From contig NZ_JBBEOG010000001.1 in assembly GCF_037860835.1 (NCBI RefSeq), forward strand, positions 248,001-312,000: DNA of 64,000 bases. The letters are read 5' to 3'. The notes under the pieces are model-generated. The model made no database searches. It was not told the DNA's origin and saw nothing but the letters and a program-made list of their open reading frames with translations. Made by a program: the position numbers and the translations under genes. Origin of the DNA: Aquipuribacter nitratireducens. GTDB lineage: Bacteria; Actinomycetota; Actinomycetes; Actinomycetales; JBBAYJ01. Below are positions 1-8,851 of this stretch, piece after piece (the first letter of the stretch is position 1; each line of letters starts with the position of its first letter).

Positions 1-252
1 GGCCAGGTGCGCGGCGGCGGTCGCGTGCTCGGCCGTGACAGGCAGCACGTCCACGCCGAGACGACGCGCCGCCTCCGCGAGCGGCGGGGCGCCAAGGCGT
101 CCGGCGGCACGCTTGATCTCGGCCTCCCAGACCGACGCGGCGGACAGCACCAGGCTGTCGGCCCGGTCGATGAGCGCCCGGGCGCTCGGGACGAGGCGCT
201 CGTCCCCGGCCGCCAGCCAGAGGAAGGCGTGCGTGTCGAGCAGCAGCCTCAC
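1..252 (-). CDS. PIN-domain toxin, VapC-like (partial, cut by window start)
   Basis: Eighty-four codons are visible, starting at a GTG whose last two bases overlap the antitoxin TGA stop (GTGA), so the two genes are translationally coupled. The N-terminus LLLDTHAFLWLAAGD and the later SAASVWEAEIK are hallmark PIN-domain stretches: the first Asp and the Glu of WE(A)EIK are metal-binding acidic residues. PIN toxins of this type are Mg-dependent ribonucleases that cut tRNA or rRNA and are held inactive by the cognate antitoxin. The C-terminal part with the last acidic residues lies outside the window, so integrity cannot be judged. The identification rests on motifs plus gene order. Confidence 0.88.
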   Translation of the reverse strand, partial: MRLLLDTHAFLWLAAGDERLVPSARALIDRADSLVLSAASVWEAEIKRAAGRLGAPPLAEAARRLGVDVLPVTAEHATAAAHLA

Positions 253-491
253 GACCGTGGGATCCCGAAGAGATCGGCCAGCTCCGGGTCGTCGTCGTTC
301 CAGTCGCCGGGGTCGTCGAACTCGGCGGCCAGCAGTCCGAACCGGTCGCTCTCGGGCTCGGGTGCCCGCACCGGCACGAGCCGTGCCACTGCCCGGCCGC
401 CGCGCGTGACGACCACGTGACCGCCGGCCTCGACCTCACGGAGGAGCTCCGACAACCGTGTCTTCGCCTCGTGCACTCCCACCTCGGTCAC
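249..491 (-). CDS. Phd/YefM-type antitoxin of the VapC-like toxin
   Basis: An 80-residue protein. Residues 1-50 (EVGVHEAKTRLSELLREVEAG, then VVVTRGGRAVARLVPV) match the Phd/YefM antitoxin fold, which makes a DNA-binding dimer. The acidic C-terminus (residues about 52-78, rich in Asp and Glu) is the usual disordered toxin-binding tail. The start is a GTG at 491-489 with no Shine-Dalgarno sequence. A good -10 hexamer lies only 6 bases upstream, so the transcript is probably leaderless. The pair should autoregulate through the inverted repeat overlapping the -35 box. Confidence 0.9.
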   Translation of the reverse strand: MTEVGVHEAKTRLSELLREVEAGGHVVVTRGGRAVARLVPVRAPEPESDRFGLLAAEFDDPGDWNDDDPELADLFGIPRS

Positions 492-497
492 ACGACC

Positions 498-541
498 AGG
501 TTAGGCGGCTGCGGCTCGTAGGACAACCAATCTGGTTGTCC
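498..541 (-). promoter_or_regulatory. Putative leaderless promoter and operator of the toxin-antitoxin pair
   Basis: Reading leftward, TTGTCC (526-521) is followed by a 17-base spacer and TAACCT (503-498). The antitoxin GTG begins 7 bases further on, exactly where transcription would start. A perfect inverted repeat, GGACAACCA (521-529) and TGGTTGTCC (533-541) with 3 bases between the arms, overlaps the -35 element. Toxin-antitoxin complexes usually repress through such palindromes. The repeat could also act as a hairpin downstream of the dehydrogenase gene, though no T-run follows. The role is inferred from position. Confidence 0.55.
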
Positions 542-561
542 GCCGACGCTGATGCGTTCGC

Positions 562-1472
562 TCAGTACGTCGCGCCGACGGTGTTCGTCGGCCGCTCTCC
601 ACGCGCGACCATGAGCAGCTGGTCGCGGGCCACCGCCCACGCGCGCTCGCCCGAGCCGTCGGTGTGCCCGCCGACGTGCGGGGTGAGCAGCAGGCCGGGC
701 GCGTCCCACAGCGGGTGGTCGGCGGGGAGGGGCTCGGGGTCGGTGACGTCGAGCCCGGCCACGAGGCGCCCGGCCTGCAGCTCGGCGAGGAGCGCGTCGG
801 TGTCGACGACGGGTCCCCGGGAGCCGTTGACGAGGCGGCGCCGTCCTTCATGCGCGCGAGGAACGCCGCGTCGACGAGGCCGCGCGTCGCGTCGGTGAGC
901 GGGAGGACGAGGACGACCGCGTCGGCGTCCGGCAGCAGGTCCGGCAGCTCGTCGACGCCCCGGACCCCGTCGCGGGCGGTGCGGGCGACGAGGGTGATGG
1001 TGCAGCCGAAGCCGTCGAGCCGCCGGCGGGTCTGCTCGCCGAGGTCGCCGGCCCCGACGACCAGCACGTGCGCGCCCTGCAGGCCGGGGGAACGGACCTC
1101 GGTCCACTCGTGCCGGTCCTGCTGCCGGACGAAGCCGGGGATGCCGCGGCGCAGCGCGAGCAGCACGGTGACGGCCCACTCCGCGGTCGAGCCGCCGTGG
1201 GCGCCGCGGCCGTTGACGAGCGTCACGCCCTCGGGCAGCTTCCCGAGCCACGCCTCGACCCCGGCGGCGAGGATCTGGACGACCTCCACGCCCGGCACGC
1301 CGCGTACGACGTCGAGGACGCCGTCGGTCGACTCACCCGCGGCGACGACCGCGCGGGCGGAGTCCGGCCACGTGCTGCGGTCGGCGGCGTCGACGAGGAC
1401 GGGATCCAGCTCGTCGGTGGCGGAGAGGGCGTCGAGGCCCTGCTGGGTGAAGACGACGACGGGCGTGGGCAC
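562..1472 (-). pseudogene. D-isomer-specific 2-hydroxyacid dehydrogenase, single-base frameshift
   Basis: With one base restored, the gene encodes about 303 residues of an NAD-dependent 2-hydroxyacid dehydrogenase that would reduce a 2-oxoacid. Seen in order: an N-terminal substrate-domain half, VLVVGAGDLGEQTRRRL (the Rossmann dinucleotide motif, GxGxxG with the last Gly changed to Gln-Thr context), LPLTDATRGLVDAAFLARMKDGA, then VNGSRGPVVDTDALLAELQAG and a C-terminal HVGGHTDGS segment. The first part is in the frame of the start at 1472 and the last about 90 residues are in another frame. The switch lies near 834-840, where one G is missing (GAGGCGGCG instead of GAGGGCGGCG). The length of 911 bases is one short of a codon multiple. 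It is either a decayed gene or a consensus error. Confidence 0.85.
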
Positions 1473-1514
1473 CGGACGACCGTAGGGCGAGCGCGAGTGC
1501 CCGGCACCTGCCGG

Positions 1515-2123
1515 TCAGCGGGGCCGGGCGAAGTCCTCGATCGGTCGGCCCGTGGCGCGAGCCTCCTGGGCGTCGGCGAGCGACACCTCGAACCACTGCG
1601 ACGGAAGGGTGTGGGTGTAGCGGGCGAAGACGGTGCCGGCTCCGGGGTCGTAGAAGTCCGCCTCCCACGGTCGGGCGCCGAGCGCAGCCGCGTAGTCGCG
1701 CAGCATCGGCACGGTGAGGCGGTCGGTGACCCGGCGCTCTCGGTACGTCTCGGGTCGCTCGAACGACTGGACCGGTCCGGCGTCGAGGAACTCCCACCGG
1801 GAGGAGTCCGTGCGGCGCACCGCGACCGTGCGGCCCTCGAACCGGCAATCCTCCTCGACGGGCCCGGCGAGGGTGAGCTGCCGGTGTCCGTGGTAGCCGG
1901 TGTCGGTCGCGGAGACGTGGGTGTGGGGCTGGGCGATGACGACGAGGCACGTCCGCCCCCGCGAGGCGAACACCGCCAGCGGTGAGTTGTGGTCGAGGCC
2001 TCGGAAGCGGTTGTCGAGGACGAGGGTCCACGGTCGACCCGTGGGGCTCGTGCCGCGCGTCGGCAGGAACAGGAAGCGGGTGCCGCTGGGCCCTGCCAGG
2101 GTTCCAGCGCGAGCAGCGCCCAC
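1515..2123 (-). CDS. Hypothetical protein, start uncertain, possibly 5'-frameshifted
   Basis: Not recognised. The reading frame from a GTG at 2123 gives about 202 residues, rich in Trp, Tyr and charged residues, with no membrane segment. The codon third positions are strongly G/C from about 2095 down to 1515. Just upstream, the reading DTEWALLALEPWQ looks more protein-like in a different frame, and it would join GPSGTRFLFLP of this frame if one base were missing near 2095-2100. The true N-terminus may therefore lie beyond the chosen start. The frame could also be extended openly to 2204, but that part reads poorly and overlaps the next entry. Confidence 0.5.
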   Translation of the reverse strand: MGAARAGTLAGPSGTRFLFLPTRGTSPTGRPWTLVLDNRFRGLDHNSPLAVFASRGRTCLVVIAQPHTHVSATDTGYHGHRQLTLAGPVEEDCRFEGRTVAVRRTDSSRWEFLDAGPVQSFERPETYRERRVTDRLTVPMLRDYAAALGARPWEADFYDPGAGTVFARYTHTLPSQWFEVSLADAQEARATGRPIEDFARPR

Positions 2124-2146
2124 TCGGTGTCGTGGGCGTCGACCGG

Positions 2147-2317
2147 TTAGAACGTCATGTCGTAGCCCTGCGGCGCCATCGCGGACTGGCGCACCTCGGC
2201 CCACTGGGCGGCCAGCTCGGCGGCCGTTCCCTCGACGAGGAGAAGCGCGGCCGTGAGGGGAAGGAGCCGGCCGCCGAGCAGGAGGAGCTCCGCGTCGCGG
2301 TCGGTGGCGCGGCTCAA
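2147..2317 (-). CDS. Small hypothetical ORF, possibly the separated 5' end of the gene below
   Basis: The frame ending at TAA 2147 has good codon bias and reads from a possible TTG start at 2317. It gives 56 residues, with a hydrophobic stretch ELLLLGGRLLPLTAALLLVEG and then AAELAAQWAEVRQSAMAPQG. No family is recognised. After the stop, the same frame continues as PVDAHDTEWALLALEPWQ, so this may be the front of one longer gene broken by a nonsense change plus a lost base near 2097. The start codon choice is weak. Confidence 0.3.
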   Translation of the reverse strand: MSRATDRDAELLLLGGRLLPLTAALLLVEGTAAELAAQWAEVRQSAMAPQGYDMTF

Positions 2318-2522
2318 GGTGACGAGGGAACCACGCGTCCCGCCGCAGCCGGGGCCTTCGCCCGCGGGCACCCCCCAGATGTCATGGGGACCGGCGATCC
2401 CAGGTGCCCTCGGCTGCCGTTCCCCTCGTCGTCGGGATACCGCCCGCGCGGTCGGGAAGTCGAGGCTGTCGGCGGACACACCACACCTGCCGGACGTCCC
2501 GGCGCCTATCCGAGGAGAGACC

Positions 2523-3119
2523 ATGCGTCGCCACCTGCCCACCGTGACCGCCACCGTCACCGCCGCTGCCACTGCCGCCCTCGCCGGCTTCGTGCTGGCC
2601 GCGAGCGCACCCGCGCTCGCCCACGACGGCCACGACCACGACGATCCCGTCACCCGGCCCGCTGCGAGCGCGGCGCACAGCCGTGCGGGCGCGGGTGCCG
2701 AGCTCGCCCGGATGCGGCGCGACCTCGCCCGCTACACCGACGTCGAGGTCGCCCTCGCCGACGGCTACGTCCCCGTCAGCCCGTGCGAGGTGTCGCCCGA
2801 GGGAGGCATGGGCGTGCACTACCTCAACCCCGCGCTCGTCGGGAGCACGGACCCCCTCGCGCCCGCGGTCCTGCTGTACGAGCCCACCGCCGACGGCGGT
2901 GCCCGGCTCCTCGGCGCCGAGTGGTTCGCCGTCGACGCCGACCAGGACCTCGCGACAGACGACGACCGCCCGTCCCTGCTCGGCCGGGCCTTCGACGGGC
3001 CGATGCTCGGCCACAGCCCGGACATGCCGGTCCACTACGACCTGCACGTGTGGCTGTTCGAGCCGAACCCGTCCGGGGTCTTCGCCGCGTGGAACCCGCG
3101 GGTGGACTGCCAGGGCTGA
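2523..3119 (+). CDS. Secreted protein of unknown function
   Basis: A 198-residue protein starting at an ATG preceded by a clear GAGGAGA Shine-Dalgarno sequence 5 bases upstream. Residues 1-38 form a Sec signal peptide (basic MRRH, then a long Ala-rich hydrophobic core ending APALAHD). A His/Asp-rich patch follows (HDGHDHDD), then a soluble domain with MGVHYLNPALV, AVLLYEP, AEWFAVDAD and PVHYDLHVWLFEPNPSGVFAAWNP. Two cysteines (SPCEV and VDCQ) could pair outside the cell. Similar exported proteins are widespread in actinobacteria, but I know of no assigned function. It ends 22 bases before the convergent ATPase gene. Confidence 0.82.
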   Translation: MRRHLPTVTATVTAAATAALAGFVLAASAPALAHDGHDHDDPVTRPAASAAHSRAGAGAELARMRRDLARYTDVEVALADGYVPVSPCEVSPEGGMGVHYLNPALVGSTDPLAPAVLLYEPTADGGARLLGAEWFAVDADQDLATDDDRPSLLGRAFDGPMLGHSPDMPVHYDLHVWLFEPNPSGVFAAWNPRVDCQG

Positions 3120-3140
3120 GCCGAGCAGGTGCGTCGTCGC

Positions 3141-4412
3141 CTACGGGCCCACGAGAGCGAGCGGAACGACCCCGATGCCGTCCGCGCGCCGGTAGGCGGC
3201 CGGTCCGGTCGTGAGGACGACCGCGTCGAGGAGGTCCTCGCCGAGCCGGTTCCGGAGCCAGGTCAGGTGCCGCACGTCACGGTCGCTCAACGCGGCGGCG
3301 AGCTTCACCTCGCACGCGACGACCTTGCCGTCGTCACGGACCACCACGAGGTCGACCTCGTGGTCGCCGTCGCGGGTCCGCAGGTGCCCGACCGTCGCCT
3401 CCGCAGCCTGCGCCGCCACCCGCACGCACAGGGTCGCGAGCGACTCGAAGAGGTGGCCGAGCAGCGTGCCGTCGCGTGGGCTCAGCACGTCACCCTCCCC
3501 GGCGAGGAGCGTGTCCGTGGTGGCGCCGAGCAGCCGTGCCGCCAGCGCCGGGTCGGCGAGGTGGTGCTTGGGTGCCTGCTGCAGCCGCGCCGGCGGACTG
3601 CGGGTCGGGGACCACCCGGGGACCGGGTCGAGCAGCCACAGGGTGGTGAGGGCGTCGCGATACGACATGCCGGTCGTCTTGGCGGGTTTGTCGCTCTCGC
3701 CGGGCGTGGCGGCGTCGAGGATCCGGTTGTAGCTGCTCGTCGTCGAGGTGGCGGCGGCGTAGGCCCGCAGCCAGCCGAGCAGGACGTCCGGCTTGCGGAC
3801 GAGGAGACCGTTCTCGGGCACGTCCCGGTCGACGACGCCCCGCACGTAGCCGTCGAGCTGCGCCCGCCGCGCTCGCGGCGGCAGGTCGCGGATGCCCGGG
3901 AAGCCGGAACGGAGGATCTCGTCGACGTACGTCGGCAGCGCGACCCCGGTCTCGCCCTCGAGGGCCGGCTGACCGCCGGCGAGGAGCCTGCGGAGGCTGA
4001 CCGACGGCGTCTCCACCAGTCGCTCGGTCAGCGTCATCGGCCGGATGCGGAGCCGCACGATCCGACCGGCACCGGAGTGCGCGGTCGCGCCCGGCCGTGG
4101 GCTAGCGCTGCCCGTGAGAAGGAACTGACCGGGGGTGGGGTCCCGGTCCACCTGGCGGCGCACGACGTCCCAGACCTCCGGGACGAGCTGCCACTCGTCG
4201 ATGAGGACGGGCGGTTCCGCACGGAGGACGGCGGCTGGGTCGGCCTCGAGGATCCGCCGGCGTGCGAGCGAGTCGAGCCGGAACTGTGATGCGGCGCGCC
4301 GCTCTGCGGTCTCCGTCTTCCCCGCGCCCTTCGCGCCGTCCAAGGCGATGGCCGCCAGCCCCGGGAGCAGGTCGTCGAGCTCGTCGTCGACGGTCCTGCG
4401 GAGGTAGGGCAC
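3141..4412 (-). CDS. AAA ATPase with DUF4143 domain
   Basis: A 423-residue protein starting at a GTG. Residues 26-33 (GAKGAGKT) are the Walker A loop and VLIDEWQ at about 69-75 is the Walker B strand. GQFLLTGSASP is the sensor segment typical of the AAA_14 family. The C-terminal third carries DGDHEVDLVVVRDDGKVVACEVK, the nuclease-like DxxV-x(n)-ExK pattern of DUF4143 proteins. The substrate of such ATPases is unknown; many occur as single, often horizontally transferred genes. Three direct repeats lie immediately upstream and suggest its own control region. The length is normal for the family. Confidence 0.88.
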   Translation of the reverse strand: MPYLRRTVDDELDDLLPGLAAIALDGAKGAGKTETAERRAASQFRLDSLARRRILEADPAAVLRAEPPVLIDEWQLVPEVWDVVRRQVDRDPTPGQFLLTGSASPRPGATAHSGAGRIVRLRIRPMTLTERLVETPSVSLRRLLAGGQPALEGETGVALPTYVDEILRSGFPGIRDLPPRARRAQLDGYVRGVVDRDVPENGLLVRKPDVLLGWLRAYAAATSTTSSYNRILDAATPGESDKPAKTTGMSYRDALTTLWLLDPVPGWSPTRSPPARLQQAPKHHLADPALAARLLGATTDTLLAGEGDVLSPRDGTLLGHLFESLATLCVRVAAQAAEATVGHLRTRDGDHEVDLVVVRDDGKVVACEVKLAAALSDRDVRHLTWLRNRLGEDLLDAVVLTTGPAAYRRADGIGVVPLALVGP

Positions 4413-4423
4413 GGCGTCGACAG

Positions 4424-4481
4424 TACCGTCAGCGGACAGTGAAGACTACCGTTAGCGGATTCCGAATCCTACCGTTTGCGG
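4424..4481 (-). repeat. Three 12-13-base direct repeats at 23-base spacing, probable operator
   Basis: TACCGTCAGCGGA (4424-4436), TACCGTTAGCGGA (4447-4459) and TACCGTTTGCGG (4470-4481) are spaced exactly 23 bases apart, about two helical turns. Between copies 2 and 3, GGATTC and GAATCC form a short inverted repeat. On the minus strand the copy nearest the gene merges into TACTGT, a good -10 hexamer 7 bases before the ATPase GTG. The arrangement suggests a protein binding cooperatively on one DNA face over a leaderless promoter. Confidence 0.6.
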
Positions 4482-4489
4482 CGTCGAGG

Positions 4490-7400
4490 TCAGGTCCAGC
4501 GCACCGTCCGCGAGGCGCTCGTGCCGGTCACGTACCCCGGCTTCGGGACAGCCACCACCCGGTACGTCAGCGTCGTCGCGGACGACGACCGCGAGCGGCT
4601 CACCGTGAACCGGTACGCGCTCGCGCTCGACAGCTTCTGCTCCGCCACCGTCGACCACCCGCTGCTCGTCCTCGTCTGCAGGCGCACGGTGCGCCCGGCG
4701 TGGTCGGGCGCCACCCTGCCGCCGATCGTGACGGTGCTGCCGCGCGGCGCCGACGTCGCGCTCGCCGTCGCGGTCACGGCTGCCCGCACGTCGAGCACGC
4801 GCGCCGCGGACACGGAGCCGTGCCGACCCGCGCCGCCCGGGAACAGGACCCGGTATTCCGTGCCGGCTGAGGGTCGGTGGACGAGGCGCGCCTGCCCGCT
4901 CACCGTCGTGGCGGTGGCCACCGTCGACCACGTTCCCGAGGAGCCCTTGGCCCGCGACTGGAGGGACACCGCGACGCCGTTGACGGGGCTGCCGTCGCCC
5001 AGCTGCAGGCGCGCGGTGTGGACGACGGTCTGCGAGGTCCCGTACGTGATGGCCGTGACCGCTGCGCCGTCCACGCTCGTGGACACGCTACTGCGCGTGC
5101 CGCGGAACTGGACCAGCTGTCCGGAGCTGGTGTTGCCGAGGCGGTCGCGCGTGCACACCGTGAACGAGTACGACGCTCCCGGCTTCACCCGCTGCCTCGT
5201 CGAGGTGCCGGTGCCGCGGTACACGACAGTCGTGCCGGGCGCCTCCGTGCAGCCCGGTCTCGACAGGCCCGTCCGCCGGGTCACGATGACTCCCGCGAGA
5301 TCCGGGTCGGCGGGCAGCGTCCAGCGCAACGTCACGGAGCCCACGGCGTAGCCGGTGGTGCCGAAGGTGACGGGGCCGGGTGGGACGGTGTCCCGGGGCA
5401 CCGCCCAGGCACTGCGCAGCGAGGGGTCGCCACGTCCGCGGTCGCTGAGCGCGGTAACGGTGTAGTGGGCCGCCACGTCGTTCGGAGCCTGCAGCACGAT
5501 GCTGCGCTGGGTGGCCGGCACCTCGGTCGTGCGGCGCCCGTCCCGGTCGCGGACGACGTAGCCGCTGATCTCGGAGCCGCGCGCGTCGGGTGCATTCCAC
5601 GAGACCGTCACACGCCCGTCACCCGGCACGACGCGCACGGCGGGCGGGGCGGCCGGCCGTTCGGCCCGGAGCGTGTACCGGTGGACGGTGACGTCGTGCA
5701 GCAGGTTGCTAAGCGATAGGACCTCACCGCTCGGGTCGGCGTAGATCGCGCCCGGGAAGGGGTCGACCGTCCCCTCGACGCGCCGCGCGGCCCGGCCCAC
5801 CGCGGGGTCGATCTCGGAGAACTGTCCCTGGAGGGTGTACAGCCGCAGCGTGTCGCCGGTGCTCACCCACACCCAGTCGGCCGGGTGGGTGAGGAGCTGC
5901 TGCGGTGCCCAGTCGAGCCCCACGGGCAGCTGTGTCGGGGACTCCTGCCCGCTCGTCGGGTCGAACAGCGTCGCGGTGGTAGCCCCGGGCACCGCGAGGA
6001 GCAGACGGCCGTCGCGCAGCGGCGCGACGCGCTCCGGCACGCTCGACAGGCCCGCGACGGTCGAGAACGTCGACGTCGCGAGGTCGAGCACCTCGAGGGG
6101 CCCGTCGCCGATGGTGAAGTACACGCGCTTCGTCGCCCTGTCGTACTCCCAGACCCGCGCGGCCGGGCGTGTGGCGGCGTCCGGCCACGGCACCGTCGAC
6201 CAGGTCCCGGTGGAGTCTCGTCGGCGCACGACGCACGTCTCGTGGTCCCGACACACGAGCCCGACCACGTCGCCGGGCACGGCGAACGACGCCCGCCACC
6301 AGACGGTCGACGGCCACCCCAGGCCGCCGGCGGCATCCGCGGCGGTCGCGGTGACGACGACGCGTCGCGTGCTGGTGATGTTGTCGCGGTGGACGATGCG
6401 CGCGTCGACCGTGCTGACGATGCCCACCTCGCCGTACATCGCGAGCTGGAGGTCGTGCGCGCTGCCCGGCAGGTAGGCGCGGTGCGCCTCCGTGCCGGTC
6501 GGGGACCCCTGCTGCGTCGTGGCGTCCTCCCCGCGTCCGACGACGACCGCGCCCGGACTGCCGGCGTCGGACCCGTCGGGACGGAAGGCACGGATTGACC
6601 ACTGGCACGCCACGAGCACCCGACCGCTCTCCCAGAGCGGCCGGGGCCGGTTCGAGCAGCCGGTCCGGTCACCGCCCCGCCAGGTCGGCGAGACCGTCCG
6701 GAGCGTCGCGCCGCCTGCCGGTCCGGAGACCACGCGCACGCGCAGCACGTCCCGGGGGCTGAGGTCGAGCAGCGCGATCCGGCCGGTGGCGTCGACGTCG
6801 ATGCCGAGCGGCTGCATGGAGGCGCCGAGCGCCGGGCCGTCCGGGCGGTCCTCGCCCGCCGGCCAGGCGCCGGTTGTGCCGGCCACGAGGACCGGGCTGC
6901 TGCCGGGACGGTGCCGGTAGACGCCGGCGCCGTACGCCTCGTAGAGCGTGCCGTCGGGCGCCTCCGCGAAGTGGCCGCCCTGCCGTGCGACGAGAGTGGT
7001 GAACGGGCTTGTCGGCGTCCACCCCGGCTCCAGGAGCGCGACGCGGGGAGCGCTCGCGTCGTTGAGGTGGACGACGAGCGAACCGTCGCGCCGGACGAGC
7101 AGCGGCTGGGTGCCGCCGTTCACCTGTGGTACGTAGTGGACGGACATCAGGTGGGTGACCGGGTCGATCCTCACCATCCGGCTGGTGACATCGAGCCAGA
7201 GGGCCCCGTCGGGAGTCGCCCACATGGCGGCGGGGGAGGGGAGCGCCGCGTCCCGGGCGTGCACGCCTGCGAAACCACTCAGCAGGTCGCTGTCGCCGCG
7301 CCGGCCGTTGCCGAAGACGTCGGAGACCGTGCCGTCGGGGGTGCGGACGCGGATCTGGTGCGAGGCGAAGTCGTACCACCCGATCTCGCCGCGGGGCAGG

Positions 7401-7630
7401 CGCACGACCGTGCTCGAGCCGGGGCGGGTGAGGGCGTCCGTACCGGGTCCGTCGTCCCCCACACCGCCGCCGGCGACGTGCACCGCTCGGTGCCCGGTCG
7501 CCGCGACGGCGTCGGTCGCCGGCGTGGACGCCGTCAGGGTGACGCCGACGAGGAGCGCGACGAGCAGCGCTCCGACCGCGCGGCGGGCCCGCGTTCCGCG
7601 CAGCAGAGGACGACGCGGAACCGCTGCCAT
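4490..7630 (-). CDS. Large secreted protein with propeller-like N-half, fibronectin type III and Ig-like domains
   Basis: A 1046-residue protein. The ATG at 7630 follows a GAGGGGGT Shine-Dalgarno sequence. The N-terminus has basic residues (RRPLLRGTRARR) and a hydrophobic core (ALLVALLVGVTLTAST), a Sec signal peptide. Residues about 60-620 are repetitive blade-like segments (DGTLYEAYGAGVYRH, TPDGALWLDV), consistent with a beta-propeller. Then come two fibronectin type III-like domains (RVTVSWNAPDARGSEISGYVV and SVTLRWTLPADPDLAGVIV) and two Ig-like repeats ending in RTVRWT (SGWSTVAEQ, SGTWSTVAT). There is no sortase signal or transmembrane anchor at the C-terminus. It probably acts at the surface or in binding; no catalytic motif was seen. 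Confidence 0.82.
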   Translation of the reverse strand: MAAVPRRPLLRGTRARRAVGALLVALLVGVTLTASTPATDAVAATGHRAVHVAGGGVGDDGPGTDALTRPGSSTVVRLPRGEIGWYDFASHQIRVRTPDGTVSDVFGNGRRGDSDLLSGFAGVHARDAALPSPAAMWATPDGALWLDVTSRMVRIDPVTHLMSVHYVPQVNGGTQPLLVRRDGSLVVHLNDASAPRVALLEPGWTPTSPFTTLVARQGGHFAEAPDGTLYEAYGAGVYRHRPGSSPVLVAGTTGAWPAGEDRPDGPALGASMQPLGIDVDATGRIALLDLSPRDVLRVRVVSGPAGGATLRTVSPTWRGGDRTGCSNRPRPLWESGRVLVACQWSIRAFRPDGSDAGSPGAVVVGRGEDATTQQGSPTGTEAHRAYLPGSAHDLQLAMYGEVGIVSTVDARIVHRDNITSTRRVVVTATAADAAGGLGWPSTVWWRASFAVPGDVVGLVCRDHETCVVRRRDSTGTWSTVPWPDAATRPAARVWEYDRATKRVYFTIGDGPLEVLDLATSTFSTVAGLSSVPERVAPLRDGRLLLAVPGATTATLFDPTSGQESPTQLPVGLDWAPQQLLTHPADWVWVSTGDTLRLYTLQGQFSEIDPAVGRAARRVEGTVDPFPGAIYADPSGEVLSLSNLLHDVTVHRYTLRAERPAAPPAVRVVPGDGRVTVSWNAPDARGSEISGYVVRDRDGRRTTEVPATQRSIVLQAPNDVAAHYTVTALSDRGRGDPSLRSAWAVPRDTVPPGPVTFGTTGYAVGSVTLRWTLPADPDLAGVIVTRRTGLSRPGCTEAPGTTVVYRGTGTSTRQRVKPGASYSFTVCTRDRLGNTSSGQLVQFRGTRSSVSTSVDGAAVTAITYGTSQTVVHTARLQLGDGSPVNGVAVSLQSRAKGSSGTWSTVATATTVSGQARLVHRPSAGTEYRVLFPGGAGRHGSVSAARVLDVRAAVTATASATSAPRGSTVTIGGRVAPDHAGRTVRLQTRTSSGWSTVAEQKLSSASAYRFTVSRSRSSSATTLTYRVVAVPKPGYVTGTSASRTVRWT

Positions 7631-7779
7631 GGAACCCCCTCGGCCCCGCGGCGCGGGTCGGCTCAGTGTGCACCGTCGCCGCGGGTCGGGGAAGGGTTTC
7701 GGGTCGACGACCACCCTGGGAGGCGCCCGTGCCGTCGGCCCACGGCGGTGCGTCCGACCGTGCTCGTACCGTGGCCGCC

Positions 7780-8813
7780 GTGACCCATACCCCGGACCAG
7801 GACGAGCGCCGCCGGCTGGCCCGGCAGTGGCTGCAGCGTCTCGACCAGGCGGACCTCGCCGACCTCGCCGCGACCGCACGGGAGGGCGCCTGCACGAGGC
7901 GTTGCGGGCGGTCGCGAACCGGCCGCGGCACCCGCGTCGGGAGACGCCGGTGCGTTACCGGGTCCGCGCGGAGCTCGCCGAGGTGACGCAGCCGGTGTGG
8001 CGTGGGCTCGAGCTGCCGTCGGACCTCGCGCTCGACGAGGTCCACCACGTCCTCCAGGGCGCATTCGGCTGGCACGGCTACCACCTGCACCGCTTCGCGA
8101 TCGGCGAGCCGTTCGACGAGACCGCCGAGGTGTACCTCTGCCCGTTCTTGGTCGACGAGGGCGAGGCGGTCGGCATCGACGCCCGCGACGTGCGGCTCGA
8201 CGAGCTGCTCGGCGAGCGGGGCGAGTCCTGCCACTACGCCTACGACTACGGCGACGGCTGGGAGGTCGAGCTCCGCCTCGAGCAGGTGCTCGACGGCCCG
8301 GCGGACGGCACGCGACGGGTGCGGTGCCTCGACGGTGCGGGTGCACCTCCGCCGGAGGACTGCGGCGGACCCCCGGGGTTCGACGACATCGTGGTGGAGC
8401 GCGAGTACGACGGCCGACCGTTCGACCCCGATGAGTTCGACGCCGACGACACGACCCGCGCCATCGACGCCTCCCTGCGGCTGTCGTCGGGCACCCGACG
8501 CGCGGTGCGCCTCGAGCGCTACCAGTGGCTGCTCGACCGGGTGGGGGACACGGGGCTGCCGCTGACCGCGGCCGGGTACCTCAAGCCCGTCGACGTCCGC
8601 GCCGCCTTCGACGCGTGGGGCCTGGAGACGGAGTGGATCGGCGCCGGCAACCGGGAGGACCTCACGTGGCCCGTGGCGGAGGTGCGGGAGGGCGCGATGG
8701 CGCTCGGTCTGCTGCGCCGGTACAAGGGCCGGCTGCTGTGCTCGCGGCTCGGGAAGCAGGCGCGAGCCGACCGGGCGGTCCTCGAGGCGCAGGTGGCGCG
8801 ACTCGTCGAGTAG
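7780..8813 (+). pseudogene. pRiA4b ORF-3-like protein, single-base frameshift
   Basis: With one base added near 7888-7892 the gene runs from GTG 7780 to the stop at 8813 (1034 bases, one short of 345 codons). The N-terminal piece (THTPDQDERRRLARQWLQRL) is in one frame. LHEALRAVANRP, YRVRAELAEVTQPVWRGLELP, and the core YDYGDGWEVELRLEQVL and GPPGFDDIV are in the next. The Y(A)YDYGD(G/S)WxH-like core identifies the pRiA4b ORF-3 (PF07929) family, common on actinobacterial chromosomes and plasmids, function unknown. GCCTGCAC where GCCCTGCAC is expected marks the lost C. The main domain would still be intact if translation began downstream. Confidence 0.8.
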
Positions 8814-8851
8814 GCGCCGAGGCTCGTCCCGCTCGACGGGCGCGCGGTGCG

